This document shows positions 32,402 through 41,324 of a DNA stretch of 64,000 bases, in pieces (positions within the stretch are counted from its first letter, which is position 1; every line of letters begins with the position of its first letter). The DNA is from Spirosoma sp. SC4-14 (GTDB lineage Bacteria > Bacteroidota > Bacteroidia > Cytophagales > Spirosomataceae). Both the position numbers and the translations under genes were made by a program. Location of the stretch: the NCBI RefSeq assembly GCF_037201965.1, contig NZ_CP147518.1, positions 805,001-869,000 of the forward strand, read 5' to 3'. The notes under the pieces were generated by a model that saw nothing but the letters and a program-made list of their open reading frames with translations, searched no databases and was not told the origin of the DNA.

Positions 32402-35400
32402 CTAATCAATGATCGATTTTATGAGCTGCATCGGAACGCCTACCCAGTCGGGGCGGTGGTTTAGTTCATAGTTAAGATCGGCAATGGCTTTTTCGAGCAG
32501 ATAGGTTTCAACCATCATTTGCAGATCGTTAGGGTCGTCGGGTATGAACGAACTGCCCTGAACAGTTTGCAAATAAGCCTGCATGAAAAATCCACTCATG
32601 AAATAAGACCAAAGCTCAGCAAAAGGCATTAGTGTCAGCGTTTTGTCGATTGGAACCTGAATATTTTTCAGGAAACCCTCGTAGCCAACATAATAGAACG
32701 AACGGATCATAGCGGCCACATCGCGCAGGGGCGATCGTTTTAGTCGCCGTTCACTGTAGCTTCGGTTCGGATCGCCCCCAAAATCCTGAATGGCGAGATC
32801 TTTGCCCGTTAGCAGAATTTTTTCCAGTTGTAAGTCGCCATGAATACGAATTTTGGTCGTATTCAATTTTTTGTTGTAAATACGCTTGAGCATGGTCAGT
32901 ACGTCATCTTTTCGGCTCAGCATCTGCTCCACATCCTGTCGGACCTCGGGCGAAAGTCGTTGAAGATTCCGTTTCTGGCTCTGGTAGCTTTCGCGAACCA
33001 GCGACTGAAGCCCCGAAAAAAGAGAGCGCTGATAGTGTAGCGAGAACTCTTCCGGCGCAAAATCTTTGTGTGTTTTGTTCGACGCCAATGCCAGGTGCAT
33101 CTCCCCGATTCGGGTACCTAACACCCGGGCCTGTTCAGCCGCCCGATGGCCAATTAGTTCCTGTGCCTCGGCAGGTAGCTCTTCGAACGAAACGGGCTGA
33201 CTTAGGGTCCCTCGCGGGGCCGATAGCGCACACGTCAGTTGATTTTGATCGCGGGCCAGAATCCGTTCGATGTAGTTGTTAATCCGATCCAGCACATAAC
33301 TTTTTCCATCGCCGTGGCGGGCAACCATTTCTTCCATACGGCCCAGCAGAATGGTGGTGCCATCCAACGCCATTTCGATGGTTCCGGCCTGGGTGGCAAC
33401 ATAGGAGAAGTTAGCCGTATCGGACAGGAAACGCGTAAGCTCCGCGTCGGGATTGATTGACAGATCGACTTTTCGGTATAGCTTCAGCAGGAAATAATAA
33501 TCGTAGCTGATGGATACATAGCCATTGCTGTCGGGAATCAGTTTTGGCCGGATTTCGGGGTGCTCGGCTACGTAGGCATCAAGGGTCGCGCTACTCTGGA
33601 ATAGTAGCTGGTCGGCCTGATGAGGCTCTTTCGAAACCATCTGGGCCAGCAGTGCCAGTTGCACCTCGGTAACATATAGCCCATCGCACAGAATACCCGT
33701 CTGGTCGCCTGCCTGGATATTTGCCAGCACGGCCTGAGGGCAGTTTTCGATTAGTTTAGTTGCTTGTGTTTCAGTTGCGAAAGAAAGTGTCAACTGAACT
33801 ATTTCGGGCAGGCCGCGCTCATATGAAATCTCCAGCAAAAGGGCATAGGCAGTACTATCGGCTACAGGAAGCACCGCATGGTTCATGATAACGATACCGC
33901 GCATGGTTTGCTTGCGCTCGCTAAACCAGTCCATACGGGATAGATACTCGGGTATTATTTTTGTTTCCAACGTTTCCCGATTTCGGCTGGCCATCAGCTT
34001 CGACCAATCATTGATCCGAACGTAAGGTAACTCATAGGTACTCACGGCTTCGGTGTTGGTTTTCTCAAGCACAAACCATTGATAATCGTGCGGAGCCAGC
34101 GTGAAGAAATAGGTTTCGCTGTCGGAAACAGGCGGGAAGGCGTTGTGGCTAAACGCTTCTATAGGCACATACCCTTTGAAACCGGGCAACTCAATTTCGG
34201 CTGGTTGTGCATATTTCGACAGGTTAACTACAATGAGCAAGGTTTCGCCGTCGTAGGTACGCGTAAAAGCCAACACTTTAGGGTTCTCAACATTCAGAAA
34301 GGTCATGTCGCCCCGCCCAAACGCCTTATATTTTTTGCGCAGGTTAATCATGCGTTTCATGAACCAGAGTAACGACGAGGTGTTGCGTCGCTGGGTTTCA
34401 ACATTCACGGATTCAAAATGGTATTCGGGGTCGAGAATGGTGGGCAGGTAGAGTTTTTGCGGATTCGCACTTGAAAAGCCGCCATTGCGGTCGGGCGACC
34501 ATTGCATAGGCGTGCGAACACCGTCGCGGTCGCCCAGATATACGTTGTCGCCCATACCGATCTCGTCGCCATAGTAGATAACAGGCGTACCCGGCAGTGA
34601 GAATAAGAGGCTGTTGAGCAGCTCGATTCGCTTCCGGTTATTACCCATCAGGGGCGATAATCGGTGCCGAATGCCAAGGTTAATACGAGCCTTGGGGTTT
34701 TGCGCGTAGGTTTTGTACATATAGTCCCGCTCTTCGTCGGTAACCATTTCGAGGGTTAATTCGTCGTGATTACGCAGAAAAATGGCCCACTGGCAGGTTG
34801 GCGGAATGGTTGGTGTCTGATCGAAAATATCCGTAATCGGATAGCGGTCTTCCATCTGCAATGCCATAAACATGCGGGGCATTACCGGAAAGTGGTAGTT
34901 CATGTGGCATTCGTCGCCATCGCCGAAGTAGGAAGCTGAGTCTTCGGGCCACATATTGGCTTCGGCCAGAAAAACAATTCCCGGAAAATGATCATCGACG
35001 TGCTTCCGTAGTTTTTTCAGGAAAGCATGCGTTTCGGGCAGGTTTTCGCCGTTGGTGCCTTCACGTTCGAATAAATACGGTACGGCATCCAGCCGGAACC
35101 CATCGACACCAAGCTCACACCAGTAGTCGATGAGCTTAAAAACCTCTGCCTGAACCAGTTTGCTATCGTAGTTGAGGTCGGGCTGATGATGGAAAAAACG
35201 ATGCCAGTAATATTGCTGGGCTTCGGGGTCCCAGGTCCAGTTGGAGGTTTCATAATCCTGAAAAATGATCCGTACATCTTTGTATTGAGTCGGATCGTCG
35301 GTCCAGACATAGTATTCGCGCTCGGGTGAACCTTTGGGCGCTTTTCGGGCCCGCTGAAACCACGGATGCTGATCAGATGTGTGATTAATAACCAGTTCGG

Positions 35401-35716
35401 TAATCACTTTCAGATTGCGCTGATGGGCTTCTTGCAGAAGTATCTTAAGCTGTTCGATGTTGCCATACGACGGATTGATGGTATAATAGTCGGCAATATC
35501 GTACCCGTCGTCGCGTAGTGGAGAGGGGTAGAAGGGCAGCAGCCAGATGGCCGTTACGCCTAGTTCCTGAAGGTAGTCCAGTTTTTCGAGCAGGCCCTGA
35601 AAATCACCGATTCCGTCGCCGTTACCGTCGTGAAAGGCCTTGATGTGTAGCTCATAGATAATCGCATCTTTATACCAGTGAAGGTTATCATCGAGTTCTA
35701 CGTTATTGTTTGTCAT
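32402..35716 (-). CDS. treS: Trehalose synthase-maltokinase fusion (TreS-Mak)
   Basis: This 1,104-residue protein has a GH13 trehalose synthase domain (about 1-550) with intact catalytic groups: D210 in GVDGFRLDAVPYLFE, E252 in FLAEANMWPEDS, and RNHDEL at H317-D318. A C-terminal maltokinase domain (about 580-1104) has HGDLQLEKILL (959 on), DFGGDPNRSYSERR (978 on) and SPLRDVAAMIRSF. TreS interconverts maltose and trehalose, and Mak phosphorylates maltose to maltose-1-phosphate; GlgE, the usual next enzyme, is not in this window. Upstream, on its sense strand, is array B of 11-bp repeats. A role in osmolyte or glucan balance is likely. Confidence 0.95.
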   Translation of the reverse strand: MTNNNVELDDNLHWYKDAIIYELHIKAFHDGNGDGIGDFQGLLEKLDYLQELGVTAIWLLPFYPSPLRDDGYDIADYYTINPSYGNIEQLKILLQEAHQRNLKVITELVINHTSDQHPWFQRARKAPKGSPEREYYVWTDDPTQYKDVRIIFQDYETSNWTWDPEAQQYYWHRFFHHQPDLNYDSKLVQAEVFKLIDYWCELGVDGFRLDAVPYLFEREGTNGENLPETHAFLKKLRKHVDDHFPGIVFLAEANMWPEDSASYFGDGDECHMNYHFPVMPRMFMALQMEDRYPITDIFDQTPTIPPTCQWAIFLRNHDELTLEMVTDEERDYMYKTYAQNPKARINLGIRHRLSPLMGNNRKRIELLNSLLFSLPGTPVIYYGDEIGMGDNVYLGDRDGVRTPMQWSPDRNGGFSSANPQKLYLPTILDPEYHFESVNVETQRRNTSSLLWFMKRMINLRKKYKAFGRGDMTFLNVENPKVLAFTRTYDGETLLIVVNLSKYAQPAEIELPGFKGYVPIEAFSHNAFPPVSDSETYFFTLAPHDYQWFVLEKTNTEAVSTYELPYVRINDWSKLMASRNRETLETKIIPEYLSRMDWFSERKQTMRGIVIMNHAVLPVADSTAYALLLEISYERGLPEIVQLTLSFATETQATKLIENCPQAVLANIQAGDQTGILCDGLYVTEVQLALLAQMVSKEPHQADQLLFQSSATLDAYVAEHPEIRPKLIPDSNGYVSISYDYYFLLKLYRKVDLSINPDAELTRFLSDTANFSYVATQAGTIEMALDGTTILLGRMEEMVARHGDGKSYVLDRINNYIERILARDQNQLTCALSAPRGTLSQPVSFEELPAEAQELIGHRAAEQARVLGTRIGEMHLALASNKTHKDFAPEEFSLHYQRSLFSGLQSLVRESYQSQKRNLQRLSPEVRQDVEQMLSRKDDVLTMLKRIYNKKLNTTKIRIHGDLQLEKILLTGKDLAIQDFGGDPNRSYSERRLKRSPLRDVAAMIRSFYYVGYEGFLKNIQVPIDKTLTLMPFAELWSYFMSGFFMQAYLQTVQGSSFIPDDPNDLQMMVETYLLEKAIADLNYELNHRPDWVGVPMQLIKSIID

Positions 35717-35808
35717 GTTTTTTTTTGATTAAGCCCCCTTTTCTGTAGTGTTTTCGAAAGCACTGCCAGCAATGGGTTCGTTAACATGCACCGTTGAGGT
35801 AAGAATCC

Positions 35809-35841
35809 GCTTATAATCTGCTTAAAAGTTGCTTAGAGCAG
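35809..35841 (-). promoter_or_regulatory. Array B: 11-bp direct repeats before treS-mak
   Basis: Read on the minus strand the units are CTGCTCTAAGC, AACTTTTAAGC and AGATTATAAGC, with exact 11-bp period and core TNTAAGC. They lie 93-125 bases before the treS-mak start. The 365-base gap 35717-36081 also holds array C and no gene that I can support. Confidence 0.7.
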
Positions 35842-35956
35842 AATATGGGATAGTAGACTAATAACACCTGAACCTGGGTAAGGGTTAGGCCGATGAGTAA
35901 GTAAGTGCCAATTTCCGACTGACGAATCGCGATTCTTTTCATGCTATGATCTAACC

Positions 35957-35989
35957 AAATTCTAAGGTTTTATTAAGGTTTCATTAAGG
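35957..35989 (+). promoter_or_regulatory. Array C: 11-bp direct repeats before mscS
   Basis: AAATTCTAAGG, TTTTATTAAGG and TTTCATTAAGG follow each other with exact 11-bp period, and GTTTAGGGG continues the pattern weakly. They lie 93-125 bases before the mscS start, the same distance as array B from its gene. Confidence 0.72.
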
Positions 35990-36081
35990 GTTTAGGGGTT
36001 ATTCTTTTCAGAGCCAATGGCAATTGTTCTGGTGGTTAACCGGCAGAGACTTGCAGAATCTGGACCTACTCGCATAACATT

Positions 36082-37047
36082 ATGGAAACACTGCTTACTT
36101 TTCTGCAGCCAGGAGGGCTGAATGAACCGCCGTTTACCATCAATGATGCTCTGACATTGTTCTGGCGAACAGTGCGGTCCTTTCTGAAAGGAACAGTGTC
36201 GCATTTGCCTTATTTACTGGTTGGTATCGTTGTCTTCCTGTTTTTCTGGCTACTGGCTAAACTGCTTCGAAAACTCATTGCCAAAGTGGCTGCTCATACG
36301 ATCGATAGCTCGCTGGCCAATCTGTTAAGCCGGATTATGGGTATGCTCATAACAATTTTTGGCTTTCTGGCAGCCTGTGTAGTTATTTTTCCCACGTTCA
36401 AACCCGGCGATGTTATTGCTGGACTTGGTATTACTTCCGTTGCCATCGGGTTCGCCTTCAAGGATATTCTGCAAAACTTCTTCGCAGGATTACTGATTCT
36501 GTGGCGTCGGCCCTTTGTGGTAGGCGACCAGATTCGGGTGAAAGAGTTTGAAGGAACCGTTGAAGTTATCAACACCCGATCGACCCGCCTGAAAACCTAC
36601 GATGGCGAACGGGCTATTCTGCCCAATGGCGATGTGTATACGAGTGCCATTCTGGTTCGAACGGCTTACGATAAGCGTCGGATTAAGTTTGTGGTAGGCA
36701 TTGGCTACGATGATTCACTTGAAGAGGCCCGGCGGGTGATTCATCAGGTGCTGGCGAGTATCGACGGCGTTTTGTCGGACCCTGGCCCCTGGGTTTATGT
36801 ATCCGAACTGGCCGACTCCTCGGTAAACCTGACGGTTTATTTCTGGACCGAATCACATCAGGCGAATGTGCTGAAAGTCAGCGATCAGGTAGTAACCGGC
36901 ATTAAGCTCGCCCTCGACAAGGCCAATATCGATATGCCTTACCCGCATACGGTGGTTATGATGGATAGTGATGCCGTTTCTAATTCTAATTGGCAACCTC
37001 AACGCAGTAGCCAACCGGTTTCACTGCCAAACAATAATGGTAGATAA
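36082..37047 (+). CDS. mscS: MscS-family mechanosensitive channel
   Basis: This 321-residue protein has an N-terminal region with one or two membrane helices (LPYLLVGIVVFLFFWLLAKLL) and a second membrane stretch at about 85-110. The pore-lining helix is GVIAGLGITSVAIGFAFKDILQNFFAG-like (DVIAGLGITSVAIGFAFKD), and then the beta domain starts at RPFVVGDQIRV. The cytoplasmic domain ends near SDQVVTGIKLALDKANIDMPYP, a typical MscS end. It releases solutes on osmotic downshock. It shares array-type regulation with the trehalose genes and overlaps the AI-2E gene by 11 bases. Confidence 0.93.
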   Translation: METLLTFLQPGGLNEPPFTINDALTLFWRTVRSFLKGTVSHLPYLLVGIVVFLFFWLLAKLLRKLIAKVAAHTIDSSLANLLSRIMGMLITIFGFLAACVVIFPTFKPGDVIAGLGITSVAIGFAFKDILQNFFAGLLILWRRPFVVGDQIRVKEFEGTVEVINTRSTRLKTYDGERAILPNGDVYTSAILVRTAYDKRRIKFVVGIGYDDSLEEARRVIHQVLASIDGVLSDPGPWVYVSELADSSVNLTVYFWTESHQANVLKVSDQVVTGIKLALDKANIDMPYPHTVVMMDSDAVSNSNWQPQRSSQPVSLPNNNGR

Positions 37048-38131
37048 ACGTATGTCGTCAGGTAGTACACCGATAAATATGGCTGGATCAGAAGAGAAAC
37101 AACGACCTTATGCCCGAAAAGTAGCAGTATTCTGGTTTGTAGGCCTGCTTGTGGCAGCCTTATTCATACTGGTTGGCTATGCGGCCCAATTCTTTTTTCT
37201 GGTGTTTGGCGGTATTCTGTTTGCCGTCGTCATAAATGCCTTAAGCTGCTTTGTGAGCCATAAAACGAGCTTGAGCTATTCGCTCAGCATGACCCTGGTA
37301 GCCGTACTGATTCTGCTGCTGGTAGGTACAACGGGTTGGCTGCTGGCACCAACCGTTAGCCGACAGGCCAATCAGTTGAGTCAGTCGCTCCCCCAATCAT
37401 TTGACCGGCTGAAAACGTCAATAGCATCAACCGATTGGGGGCAGAGCCTGCTGGAAGGTATACCTCAGCAACCCTCCGATCTGTTTTCGGGGAGTTCGAG
37501 CAAAGGTGTGTTGTCGCAGTTAACCGGCATTGTGTCGTCTACGCTGGGAGCGTTGGTCAATGTGCTGATCGTGATCATTACGGGGTTGTATCTGGCATCG
37601 AGCCCTACCGTATATCGCGACGGCTTTGTCCGGTTGTTTACGCCTTCCTTCCGCAATCATATTCGGGAGGTGATGGATAAGTGCTACGAAACCATTAAAA
37701 ACTGGTTCATTAGCCGATCGATCAGCATGGTGGTTGTGGGCGTGGCTACGAGTGTGGGACTGGCCATTATGGGTGTACCCTTTGCTATTATATTAGGCAT
37801 TCTGGCAGGGGTGCTCAACTTTATACCAAACCTGGGGCCTTATCTGGCCGTGGCTCCGGCCATGCTGGTGGCTTTTCCGCAGAGTATGAGTCTGTCGCTA
37901 TATGTCTTTGCGCTCTACATGGGCATCCAATCGCTGGAGGGATATATTCTCACACCTTTGCTCGATAAGCGGTTTGTGTCTGTGCCGCCAGCTTTGCTTT
38001 TGTTTGGGCAGGTATTGCTGGGGTTCCTGGTAGGGCTGGTAGGCGTTTTGTTTGCTTCGCCAATCATTGCTGTTTTGCTCATTATTGTCGACGAACTATA
38101 CGTAAAAGATCGCCTTGAGCATACAAAATAA
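37037..38131 (+). CDS. AI-2E family permease
   Basis: A 364-residue membrane protein with about seven to eight helices. Family motifs include LGILAGVLNFIPNLGPYLAVAPAM and GIQSLEGYILTPLLDKRFVSVPPALLLFGQ. The family (formerly UPF0118) includes transporters of autoinducer-2 and Na+/H+ antiporters; the substrate here is open. The start at 37037 overlaps mscS by 11 bases, and a second ATG at 37052 would avoid overlap; either implies co-transcription with mscS. Its placement with mscS and the trehalose enzymes fits osmotic or ionic stress. Confidence 0.9.
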   Translation: MVDKRMSSGSTPINMAGSEEKQRPYARKVAVFWFVGLLVAALFILVGYAAQFFFLVFGGILFAVVINALSCFVSHKTSLSYSLSMTLVAVLILLLVGTTGWLLAPTVSRQANQLSQSLPQSFDRLKTSIASTDWGQSLLEGIPQQPSDLFSGSSSKGVLSQLTGIVSSTLGALVNVLIVIITGLYLASSPTVYRDGFVRLFTPSFRNHIREVMDKCYETIKNWFISRSISMVVVGVATSVGLAIMGVPFAIILGILAGVLNFIPNLGPYLAVAPAMLVAFPQSMSLSLYVFALYMGIQSLEGYILTPLLDKRFVSVPPALLLFGQVLLGFLVGLVGVLFASPIIAVLLIIVDELYVKDRLEHTK

Positions 38132-38139
38132 ATGGCAAC

Positions 38140-39141
38140 TCAATGCTTCATAGGCTGGTGCTGCATCAGATCGTTTATGATTTTTTCGACTTTGGCTACT
38201 GGCATTTTTACCACCAGATGCTGGTGTTTTTTGCCGGATTCGTCCCAGCCGTTCGAGCCATCTGCATTCATGGTCAAGCGTCCGGTTTTGACGGTATAAT
38301 AGGGAGCATAGCCCTTAATTCCTACCAGCACGGCGGTTTGGTCCCAGCTCATACGCCCGGCCTGGTCTTCTTTGGCCTTAGGGATAGAAATACGAAAAAC
38401 GTCTTTAACAGGACTGTGAGTAATTCGGGCGTTTTTTATAAGGGGCAGGCCGCTGTGAATCTGCTGACCAATTTCGAAGCCACTCAGGAGCATGGGTGTT
38501 GGCCAACTCTCAAATACGGTTTTTGATGCGGGCGTATCTCTAAACACATTGTATTCTTTGCCGCCTGGAAACTTACCCGCCATGCTGACTACTTTTTTTA
38601 CCTTCTTCGCTACCAGATCGTGGCCCGAAAGTTTTGAGTACTGATCAGGTGTAGAGTTGAGCAGATTAGCCAGATTTGTTAGAAAGCCGACCGTGATGAT
38701 CGTTACGCTGCGGTCGGGTTGTTTGGCCAGAATCTGGCGGTATAGGGCCACGGCATCCGGTACGTCGTTGTTCGACCGAACAGCGTGCGGGTAGCGGGCT
38801 ACGAGCGTATCAGACCAGTGTTGAGTATCCTTATCCGTAACGGCTTCCCCTTTGGGAACACCAATCGGAATCGTGGGCCGTCCGAAGTAGGTATTCAGGA
38901 CGCTGAGTACCTGGGTTACCTTCGGGTATTTGGTGCTGGCAATGGTTGCCAGAATGTTTGCCTGTCCACTGTCGGCCAGCGCATGTAGAATTGTAATGGC
39001 ACCGACATCGTCGTAGTCGGGGCCCATGTCGGTATCAAAAATAACCGAAACAGGAGCCAGTTTTGGCATTGATTGTGCTAGAGTTTTACCGGTCGTCAGC
39101 GTCAGGAGCAATCCAACCAAAATAAGGTGCAGGCGGGTCAT
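38140..39141 (-). CDS. Secreted nucleoside hydrolase-like protein
   Basis: This 333-residue protein has a signal peptide (MTRLHLILVGLLLTLTTGKTLA) and the nucleoside hydrolase metal motif VIFDTDMGPDYDDVGAI (DTDxGxDxDD). Later family elements are VTIITVGFLTNLANLL and a C-terminal W-D-Q-T-A-V segment. It would cleave the N-glycosidic bond of nucleosides in the periplasm or outside. ATG 39141 is chosen because it begins the signal peptide; an in-frame ATG ten codons earlier would add an odd cysteine-rich start. It converges on the AI-2E gene with 8 bases between. Confidence 0.92.
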   Translation of the reverse strand: MTRLHLILVGLLLTLTTGKTLAQSMPKLAPVSVIFDTDMGPDYDDVGAITILHALADSGQANILATIASTKYPKVTQVLSVLNTYFGRPTIPIGVPKGEAVTDKDTQHWSDTLVARYPHAVRSNNDVPDAVALYRQILAKQPDRSVTIITVGFLTNLANLLNSTPDQYSKLSGHDLVAKKVKKVVSMAGKFPGGKEYNVFRDTPASKTVFESWPTPMLLSGFEIGQQIHSGLPLIKNARITHSPVKDVFRISIPKAKEDQAGRMSWDQTAVLVGIKGYAPYYTVKTGRLTMNADGSNGWDESGKKHQHLVVKMPVAKVEKIINDLMQHQPMKH

Positions 39142-39188
39142 AATGAAGCTTCTTTTGCAGAGAAAGCACACTCTTTCGCCAAAATACT

Positions 39189-40370
39189 ATGCCACACATG
39201 ATTTCACTAAAACCACTTCGCACATCGCCCGACACACAGCTCCGTAACCTCGGCTGGGACTGGATGCTGGGTCAGGATACGTTGCCTTATCTGACCAATG
39301 AAGTTGTACTCGTTAGCCCCCAGGAAGTAGAGGCATACTATGAAGCTGCCAACGAACTGTTCGATATGTTTGTGACGGCTGGCCAGCACGTTATCGACAA
39401 CAATCGTTTTGCTGAACTGGGTATACCGGCCAACCTGATCGAACTTATTAAACTATCGTGGGACGACGACCGGAATATTCATCTCTACGGACGCTTCGAC
39501 CTGACGGGCGGAATTGATGGGAAATCGATAAAGCTCATCGAATTCAATGCCGATACGGCTACCTGTTTACCCGAAACGGCTGTTGTGCAATTTGCGCATT
39601 TGAAAGCCAATAAGCTCGATGAAAGTCGCCAGTTCAATTCGGTGTTCGAAACCCTGACGGGGCAGTTTGAAGAACTTCTGGCGGCTAACCCCGACCTTCA
39701 GCCTACGTTGCTACTATCGGCCATGCGCGATTTTCCGGAAGACGATGCCAATGTTGCTCTGCTGGGCGAAGCCGCCAGCGAAGCCGGATTTGAGGTGGAG
39801 TTCGATTTTATCGACAATGTTGAGTTTTCGGCCGATGAGGGTATTTTCTGGCAAAATCCTAAAAATGGCCAGTTCGAGAAGCTGGATTTCTGGTTCAAGC
39901 TAGTGCCGTGGGAATCGATAGCCGAAGACGAACCTGAATTGGCCACCATTTTGACCGATCTGGTTCGGAAACGGCTGGCCGTAGTGCTCAATCCGGCTTA
40001 CACGCTGCTGTTTCAGTCGAAATATATCCTGAAAATTCTGTGGGAATTGTACCCCAATCATCCGTTGCTGCTCGAAACAGATACGAAACCATTGGCTGGC
40101 CGGGCCTGCGTTGAAAAAGTTTTGTTTGGTAGGGAAGGGGCCAACGTGCGCATTCTGAATGCCGATGGTAGCGAGCAGCAAGCCGTCGATGGCGAGTATA
40201 GTCACTACGCGAAAGTGTATCAGGAATACGTCGATTTTCCGAAAGATTCGGATGGGTACTCATATCAGGCTGGCGTATTCTATGCGGGCGATGCCTGTGG
40301 GCTTGGTTTTCGGCGGGGCGGACTCATTCTCGACAATGGTGCCGGATTTGTTGGGCACCTGGTTGAATAA
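39189..40370 (+). CDS. Glutathionylspermidine synthase-family ATP-grasp ligase
   Basis: This 393-residue protein matches the synthetase half of glutathionylspermidine synthases. It has LIKLSWDDDRNIHLYGRFDL, IKLIEFNADTATCLPE, and KPLAGRACVEKVLFGREGANV (ATP and Mg contacts), ending AGVFYAGDACGLGFRRGG. The amidase half of E. coli Gsp is absent, so the acceptor and the amine are uncertain. Homologues often sit with small membrane proteins of the DUF350 type, not seen here. Start 39189; an ATG three codons later is possible. Confidence 0.88.
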   Translation: MPHMISLKPLRTSPDTQLRNLGWDWMLGQDTLPYLTNEVVLVSPQEVEAYYEAANELFDMFVTAGQHVIDNNRFAELGIPANLIELIKLSWDDDRNIHLYGRFDLTGGIDGKSIKLIEFNADTATCLPETAVVQFAHLKANKLDESRQFNSVFETLTGQFEELLAANPDLQPTLLLSAMRDFPEDDANVALLGEAASEAGFEVEFDFIDNVEFSADEGIFWQNPKNGQFEKLDFWFKLVPWESIAEDEPELATILTDLVRKRLAVVLNPAYTLLFQSKYILKILWELYPNHPLLLETDTKPLAGRACVEKVLFGREGANVRILNADGSEQQAVDGEYSHYAKVYQEYVDFPKDSDGYSYQAGVFYAGDACGLGFRRGGLILDNGAGFVGHLVE

Positions 40371-40375
40371 AAAAA

Positions 40376-40400
40376 GTGGCCTGCTATGGTAGCAGGCCAC
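40376..40400. terminator. Intrinsic terminator, best oriented for the minus strand
   Basis: GTGGCCTGCTA (40376-40386) and TAGCAGGCCAC (40390-40400) form a perfect 11-bp stem with a 3-base loop. The A-run at 40369-40375 becomes a T-run after the stem on the minus strand, so it ends the gene 40449-40751. It may also stop the ligase transcript on the plus strand. Confidence 0.8.
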
Positions 40401-40448
40401 GCTTCAGTCACGGTGGGGTAATGGCAAACCTAACCAACTTTAATTCTG

Positions 40449-40751
40449 TTACTTTCCTTCCTGATCGTGCTGGGCTTTATGTTGCCGCCGACGTTCCAGA
40501 AATTTGGCCCGTTGCTCGGGTGTCATGGCATTGAGCCGGGCCTGCATTTGTTCATGGCGGGCTTTTTTGAAAGCGGCTCGTTCTTCGGGCGTCATTTGGG
40601 CAATTTTTGCTTTCATTTCGGCCCGTTTGGCTTCGCGTTGTTCAGGCGTAAGTTTTGGCTTTACTTTATATACCTGAGTCTGGCTTTGTGCATAAGCACC
40701 TACCGACAGCAATACAGCCGCAACAGCCACCAGCATTGGTTTTACGTTCAT
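40449..40751 (-). CDS. Small secreted protein with MTPEQR-type repeats
   Basis: This 100-residue protein has a signal peptide (MNVKPMLVAVAAVLLSVGAYAQ) and then three imperfect repeats built on LTPEQREAKRAEM, MTPEERAAFKKAR and MTPEQRAKFLERR. These resemble the Spy/CpxP-like or DUF4890 group of periplasmic, highly helical and basic proteins. A chaperone or metal-stress role is known for Spy but not shown here. ATG 40751 is chosen at the signal peptide; the frame is open eleven codons further up. Confidence 0.8.
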   Translation of the reverse strand: MNVKPMLVAVAAVLLSVGAYAQSQTQVYKVKPKLTPEQREAKRAEMKAKIAQMTPEERAAFKKARHEQMQARLNAMTPEQRAKFLERRRQHKAQHDQEGK

Positions 40752-40944
40752 TAGTCTTGTTGTTTTGTCTGTTGGATGCTGCATTGCCAGAAAGGTTTAA
40801 TCAATACCCAACTTTTTTAGTCATTAATCACTTGTTATTGGTTGTTAACCAGGAAGCTGTTTGCGTTAGGAATGTGATTCTAAGAGTTTTCCACAAAACC
40901 CATGACAACGGGCCAATGATTATTGACTAAATTAACGTGCTTTT

Positions 40945-41292
40945 ATGACGAATCTAAGTCTGTATGTGCAGGTTTTTATCTATGTGGCTTCGGGAATAAA
41001 TCATTTTTGGAACGCGAAAGTCTATCAGACTATTATGCCGCCTTATATACCGGCCCCTGGTCTGATGGTTTCCCTAAGTGGAATTGCTGAAATCGGTTTA
41101 GGTATTGGCTTGCTTTTTCCGGCTACCCGCTCACTATCGGCCTGGGGACTCATTTTGCTGCTGATTGCCGTCTTCCCGGCCAATGTGTATATGGCCACAT
41201 CGAACCGGTTCGCCAGATTTCCGGCCTGGCTGCGCTGGGCCCGCTTGCCACTACAGGCGGTGCTGATCTGGTGGGCATATCAGTATACCTGA
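40945..41292 (+). CDS. DoxX-like small membrane protein
   Basis: A 115-residue protein with four hydrophobic segments: YVQVFIYVASGINHFW, LMVSLSGIAEIGLGIGLLFP, LSAWGLILLLIAVFPANVYMA and LPLQAVLIWWAYQY. The G-I-N-H-F and F-P-A-N-x-Y-M motifs fit the DoxX/DUF417-like four-helix membrane family. Function is unknown. It converges with the CHU_C gene; a hairpin spans both ends. Confidence 0.82.
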   Translation: MTNLSLYVQVFIYVASGINHFWNAKVYQTIMPPYIPAPGLMVSLSGIAEIGLGIGLLFPATRSLSAWGLILLLIAVFPANVYMATSNRFARFPAWLRWARLPLQAVLIWWAYQYT

Positions 41293-41294
41293 AT

Positions 41295-41324
41295 AATGAT
41301 TGAATTGTGAGAAATTCAATCATT
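41295..41324. terminator. Bidirectional hairpin of the ATTGAATGATT repeat type
   Basis: AATGATTGAATT (41295-41306) pairs exactly with AATTCAATCATT (41313-41324) between convergent stop codons. The sequence is the same simple repeat as the arms at 4585-4655, so one repeat family appears at both places. Confidence 0.7.
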
